Part shown: positions 60,734-64,000 of the stretch, piece by piece
Layout of the letters: each line of letters starts with the position of its first letter
Numbering within the stretch: position 1 is the first letter of the stretch
From: an uncultured Sphingomonadaceae bacterium
GTDB lineage: Bacteria > Pseudomonadota > Alphaproteobacteria > Sphingomonadales > Sphingomonadaceae
NCBI GenBank assembly: GCA_947258815.1
Contig: CAMYJW010000030.1
Span: 1 to 64,000 of the forward strand
Reading direction: 5' to 3'
DNA: 64,000 bases
Translations under genes and position numbers: made by a program
The notes under the pieces: generated by a model
The model's input: the letters and a program-made list of their open reading frames with translations, nothing else
Told to the model about the DNA's origin: nothing
Database searches by the model: none

Positions 60734-60748
60734 GTTCTATATATGTTC
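60734..60748 (-). promoter_or_regulatory. LexA-like box at the dnaE2 promoter
   Basis: GTTCTATATATGTTC is an exact GTTC-N7-GTTC match five bases upstream of the dnaE2 start. Its AT-rich centre contains a TATATA that could be the -10. SOS control of dnaE2 is well established in alphaproteobacteria, which supports the call. Confidence 0.8.
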
Positions 60749-60860
60749 CTTCATGCCCTCGCCAGTGATAAGGTCGGAGATGTCCTGCCGAACGGAGATG
60801 CAAAGCTTGAACATGGCCATTGTGCAAACTAACAGGATGTCACGTGCCGGGCCCCTCTGG

Positions 60861-60874
60861 CGAGCATATGCTCG
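60861..60874. promoter_or_regulatory. 14-base perfect palindrome upstream of the carbonic anhydrase gene
   Basis: CGAGCATATGCTCG is a perfect palindrome about 100 bases upstream of the carbonic anhydrase start, in the divergent region shared with dnaE2. It is a candidate operator; no regulator gene is nearby. Confidence 0.35.
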
Positions 60875-60974
60875 TGATGTCGGACGTATCGGCGGGGTGT
60901 GCTTGACGAACGATTCCCTTCGATAACAGAAATCACGCGTGGCTCTTGCCGCGCAACAATCATGAGGATTGAAA

Positions 60975-61700
60975 ATGAAATCCATCGTCTCGCTTGCTGC
61001 CCTTACTCTGATTGCTGTTCCGACACTGGCTGCCAACAAGGACTGGAATTACGCTGACGGAACCACGCCCGAACGCTGGTCAACTGTGAACGCGGCTTAC
61101 GCCCTTTGCGATGCGGGATTGAATCAATCGCCGATTGATCTTGGTGCGGCAAACGCGCGTGGATCGATCGCACTTGAAACGAATTACACAGACACTGCGG
61201 GCACTCTTAAAATTGCCAAAGAGAAAGTGCAGGTCAATTTTCCTGAAGGCATGGAAATGATATCCGGCGGCAAGCCGTTCGGCCTCATCCAGGTTCACTT
61301 CCACACACCTTCCGAACACACCATTGATGGCGAGCATTTCCCGCTGGTCGGACACTTCGTGCATGCCACCAAAGACGGAGAGCTGGGCGTGCTGGGGATC
61401 ATGTTCCGCGAAGGCGCTGCCAATCCCGCGCTTGAAGCTGTCGTCGAAAATCTTGAGCAAGGCAGCGGTGCAAACCTTGCCTTCGATGCAGAGGATCTGC
61501 TTCCCAAAAAGCTTAGCGTTTATCGCTATATGGGTTCGCTCACCACGCCGCCATGCAGCGAAGGTGTGAACTGGCATGTGGCGCAGGAACCGGTAACCGC
61601 CAGTCGCGAACAGATTGCCGCGTTTGCCAAAGTGTTGGGGCCAAGTGCGCGTTCGCTCCAGCCTCTGGGAACCCGGCTGCTGGTTGCACCTGCTGAGTGA
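60975..61700 (+). CDS. Alpha-class carbonic anhydrase, periplasmic
   Basis: The ATG at 60975 has GAGGA about eight bases upstream. The 241-aa product has a signal peptide (ending near TLAAN). The alpha-CA fold shows NQSPIDL, the zinc histidines in QVHFHTPSEH and VGHFVHA, and the C-terminal SLTTPPCSEGVNWHV. It hydrates CO2 in the periplasm. It converges with imuB and diverges from dnaE2, sitting inside a normally contiguous mutagenesis cassette. Confidence 0.93.
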   Translation: MKSIVSLAALTLIAVPTLAANKDWNYADGTTPERWSTVNAAYALCDAGLNQSPIDLGAANARGSIALETNYTDTAGTLKIAKEKVQVNFPEGMEMISGGKPFGLIQVHFHTPSEHTIDGEHFPLVGHFVHATKDGELGVLGIMFREGAANPALEAVVENLEQGSGANLAFDAEDLLPKKLSVYRYMGSLTTPPCSEGVNWHVAQEPVTASREQIAAFAKVLGPSARSLQPLGTRLLVAPAE

Positions 61701-61732
61701 CAGTAAGGCCGGGGATCAAGGGGGCGGGCGGA

Positions 61733-63352
61733 TCAGGCGCATAACCCCTGCAGGAACCATTCGGGCGATCCGCCCAGTTTGTCATTCCCGCGCCCATCCC
61801 CGGCAATGCCATCGCGGTAAATCCAGTATCGCCGCCCCTGCCCGTCTTCGATCCGGTAATAATCGCGCAGACGGACCGACGAATGCTCTCGCCACCATTC
61901 AGGGGCGATCCGTTCCGGCCCTTCGGCGCGCGCGATTTCATGTACGTTGCCACGCCAGCGGAACCGGCGCGGCAGACCATCAGGGCTGGCATAAAGCACC
62001 GCGATCCGTTCTGGCGTGTCCAGCAGTTTGAGCGGGCGTTTTTGTCCAGAGGAAGGCTGGCACTGCAAGGCCGGCATAGATGTGCCGACCGCACCCAGCA
62101 CCTCCCACACCTGCGCGCGTTCGGGAATGTGGCTGGCATACGGCACCGGGCGGCGCACCGCACTCGCCCCAAGCCGCACCGACAAGCGATCAATGCAGGC
62201 AGACAGGCTGGTGCCATGCGTTTCGGCCGCTTTCTCAAAATCGCCTTGCGCCAGTGCCAGCGGCTCTGTCCAGATAGCGCGCAGCCGGGCCAGCTCTATC
62301 CCGAAACCGGCATCGACATTATCCAGCTTGCGCCCGAACAAACCGGCGATATGCGGCCCATCGCGGGATGGCGCGGCAAGTTCGAGGCTGCACACCGCAA
62401 CATCGCCATCGACTTTCCACAATCCCAGCTCAAGCCGCCGTGCCCCCAGCCCCATACCTTCCAGCGTCCGGCCCATATCGCCGCATAAATCAGCAAGCAC
62501 ACGATCAAGCAGATCGCGGTGGCGGATCGGCTCCATCAGGCGGCGCTGGACCAGCGGGACATTCCGGGGAAGCACCGGAAGGATCGGTTCGGGCACCCGG
62601 CCCAGCAGCTGATCGATGCGGATAAGCGGATTGGCGGCAGGGGCCTGAATTGTGCGAAACCGGCGCATCAGCGCATCGCGGGCAACGCCTTGCAGATCGC
62701 CGATCCGTTTGAGGCCAAGACGGCGCAGCACCAGCAGCGTGGCATCGTCAAGCCGCAAGGCGGCAACCGGCAAGCTGAAAAGCTGTGCCGCGGCTTCGTC
62801 TTCAGACGCCATGATCGCACCATCATGGCCATAATGAGCCAACGCCCAGGCGGCTCCGGCACTTGGCGCAAGGGCGGCGCGCACAGCAAGTTTGCGGCGC
62901 GTCATCATCGTGCGCACATCGGCCAGCAGAGCATCCTCACCGCCGAACAGGTGGGCAACCCCGGTGATATCGACAATCAACCCGTCAGGCGGATCGAGCG
63001 CGCTCCATGGCCCCCAGCGCCGCGCCCACAGCGCCAGCTTTTCAAGGAATGCCAGATCGCCCGCCGGATCGGCCGCCACAGTGGCAAGGGTCGGACAGAC
63101 AGTGCGCGCATCGGCCAGCATCGTTCCCGCCTGCACGCCTGCGGCAATTGCGGCGGCATTGGCGGCGGCAATACGCGGCCCGTGCGCGGTGTCGGCAATC
63201 AGCGCCAGCGGCGCGGCATCAGCGCCTTCGCCTTCTTCCAGCCTTTCAGTAAGCCGCCAGCGATCGACCGCTAACCGCATCAGCCAGATCGCCATGATCC
63301 GGCGTGGCGACGGTTGCGACGATTTTCTCGGCACACAATCTGCCTGCTTCAT
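61733..63352 (-). CDS. imuB: ImuB, catalytically inactive Y-family polymerase-like protein
   Basis: From the ATG at 63352 the 539-aa protein has an N-terminal palm-like region (RRIMAIWLMRLAVDRWRL) lacking the D-x-D catalytic acidic pair of active Y-family polymerases, as known for ImuB. The polymerase fold continues with GLIVDITGVAHLFGGEDALLADV and RLGLKRIGDLQGVARDALMRRF. AQLFSLPV resembles a beta-clamp-binding motif. ImuB recruits ImuA and DnaE2 to the clamp. The start overlaps the end of imuA by about 107 bases; a shorter start at 63295 is possible. Confidence 0.88.
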   Translation of the reverse strand: MKQADCVPRKSSQPSPRRIMAIWLMRLAVDRWRLTERLEEGEGADAAPLALIADTAHGPRIAAANAAAIAAGVQAGTMLADARTVCPTLATVAADPAGDLAFLEKLALWARRWGPWSALDPPDGLIVDITGVAHLFGGEDALLADVRTMMTRRKLAVRAALAPSAGAAWALAHYGHDGAIMASEDEAAAQLFSLPVAALRLDDATLLVLRRLGLKRIGDLQGVARDALMRRFRTIQAPAANPLIRIDQLLGRVPEPILPVLPRNVPLVQRRLMEPIRHRDLLDRVLADLCGDMGRTLEGMGLGARRLELGLWKVDGDVAVCSLELAAPSRDGPHIAGLFGRKLDNVDAGFGIELARLRAIWTEPLALAQGDFEKAAETHGTSLSACIDRLSVRLGASAVRRPVPYASHIPERAQVWEVLGAVGTSMPALQCQPSSGQKRPLKLLDTPERIAVLYASPDGLPRRFRWRGNVHEIARAEGPERIAPEWWREHSSVRLRDYYRIEDGQGRRYWIYRDGIAGDGRGNDKLGGSPEWFLQGLCA

Positions 63353-63995
63353 CGCGCATGATCCATTCTCCGGGAGGGTGATTGCGGGCGCGCAGCAATC
63401 CGGCTTTCCAGCTTGCGATACCGGGGGCTGCCGGGTTGCGGCGTGGCGGCGGCGAAGGCGCGGCATCGGCCCGCCAGCGCATCCGCGCCGAAGACAGATC
63501 GCGCGCCGCATCAAGCCGGATCAGCCACAGCGGCACGCCATGGCGCTCTGCCGCCAGACTGAGCCTGCGCGAAGCGGTGAACGACAGCGCTTTGGGATTG
63601 CCTGCGATCTCTGCGATCACGAACGCCAGATCGCGACAGCGCAGCCCTTCTTCTATTGCAAACAGCGCATCCTGCGCATTCTCCGTAGCGACATGGATCA
63701 ACCGGTGGCGAAGCGCACGCGGCAGACCGGGGCGATAGGGCCGGCCCGTGCGGCGCCGCGTATCGCGATCCTGCACCCACAGCCAGGCACGCTTATCAAG
63801 CGTATCGGCCAGCGGATCGGGCGCAAGGCTGCGCATCCGGTCTTGCGCAAGGGCCAGTGCGAAAGCCGCACCGCTGGCTTCGTGCATGGATGTAAACACT
63901 TCACCATGCGCGGTTTCATCGCGCACCACGCCGGGGTGCCACTGTGCGGCACTGGCAGCATTGAACCGCGCCAGTTGAGATACCTGCATCATCAT
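63246..63995 (-). CDS. imuA: ImuA, SOS mutagenesis protein
   Basis: Three consecutive ATG codons at 63987-63995 begin the visible frame, giving 249 residues. The true start could lie just beyond the window. The protein has a RecA/SulA-like fold with RALRHRLIHVATENAQDALFAIEEGLRCRDLAFVIAEI and SFTASRRLSLAAERHGVPLWLIRLDA. ImuA works with ImuB and DnaE2 in damage-induced mutagenesis. It overlaps imuB, so the two are coupled. Its own promoter and any LexA box are outside the window. Confidence 0.85.
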   Translation of the reverse strand: MMMQVSQLARFNAASAAQWHPGVVRDETAHGEVFTSMHEASGAAFALALAQDRMRSLAPDPLADTLDKRAWLWVQDRDTRRRTGRPYRPGLPRALRHRLIHVATENAQDALFAIEEGLRCRDLAFVIAEIAGNPKALSFTASRRLSLAAERHGVPLWLIRLDAARDLSSARMRWRADAAPSPPPRRNPAAPGIASWKAGLLRARNHPPGEWIMRDEAGRLCAEKIVATVATPDHGDLADAVSGRSLAAY

Positions 63996-64000
63996 CGAAT

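Overview
The window comes from a high-GC alphaproteobacterium. Single-copy housekeeping genes, the layout of the riboflavin, isoleucine/valine and dnaG-rpoD clusters, the DUF4170 and MEKHLA proteins, and the GTTC-N7-GTTC form of the LexA box all point to Sphingomonadales, most likely Erythrobacteraceae. The genus is inferred from protein style, not from a search.

Region 1 (1-3.65 kb) is accessory DNA at the edge of an integrated element. It holds the N-terminal part of a CHC2/toprim-type primase-like protein, a lytic transglycosylase, a small DUF5818-like protein and a P4-type tyrosine integrase. The integrase faces a 3' fragment of a tRNA-Lys(CTT) gene, which is the probable attachment site. 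Two LexA-like boxes lie in promoter positions inside this element. Just beyond the att site a phage terminase remnant is fused in frame to a truncated efflux adaptor lipoprotein. The adaptor's two-component system (4.4-6.5 kb) survives, but its pump is not in the window.

Region 2 (6.7-20.2 kb) is chromosomal core. It has a PilZ protein, a small lipoprotein, the tamA-tamB outer-membrane assembly pair, a MEKHLA protein, an HTH-RibB fusion with ribH, enolase, a four-gene set of small membrane/coiled-coil proteins, a DUF4170 protein and greA. Region 3 (20.3-30.1 kb) holds carA and carB, separated by a low-GC gene of unknown function that is translationally coupled on both sides, followed by a YqeY-like gene, dnaG and rpoD.

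Region 4 (30.2-52 kb) is dense housekeeping DNA: rpiB-glyA-nrdR-trmJ, chorismate mutase, rpsD, ppk2, tgt/queA (queuosine), a DUF2282 (bufferin-like) lipoprotein, a cyclophilin, coaD-ispA-xseB, purL, serB/miaA, ilvB-ilvN-ilvC, an epoxide hydrolase and leuA. Glycine/serine, branched-chain amino acid, purine/pyrimidine and isoprenoid precursor pathways are all represented.

Region 5 (52-64 kb) has an IS3-family element with 4-bp target duplications that has interrupted an AHH nuclease-like gene. It also has a flavodoxin-fold protein, recJ, tRNA-Glu and the DNA-damage mutagenesis genes imuA, imuB and dnaE2. An alpha-carbonic anhydrase gene separates dnaE2 from imuAB. A LexA-like box overlaps the dnaE2 promoter.
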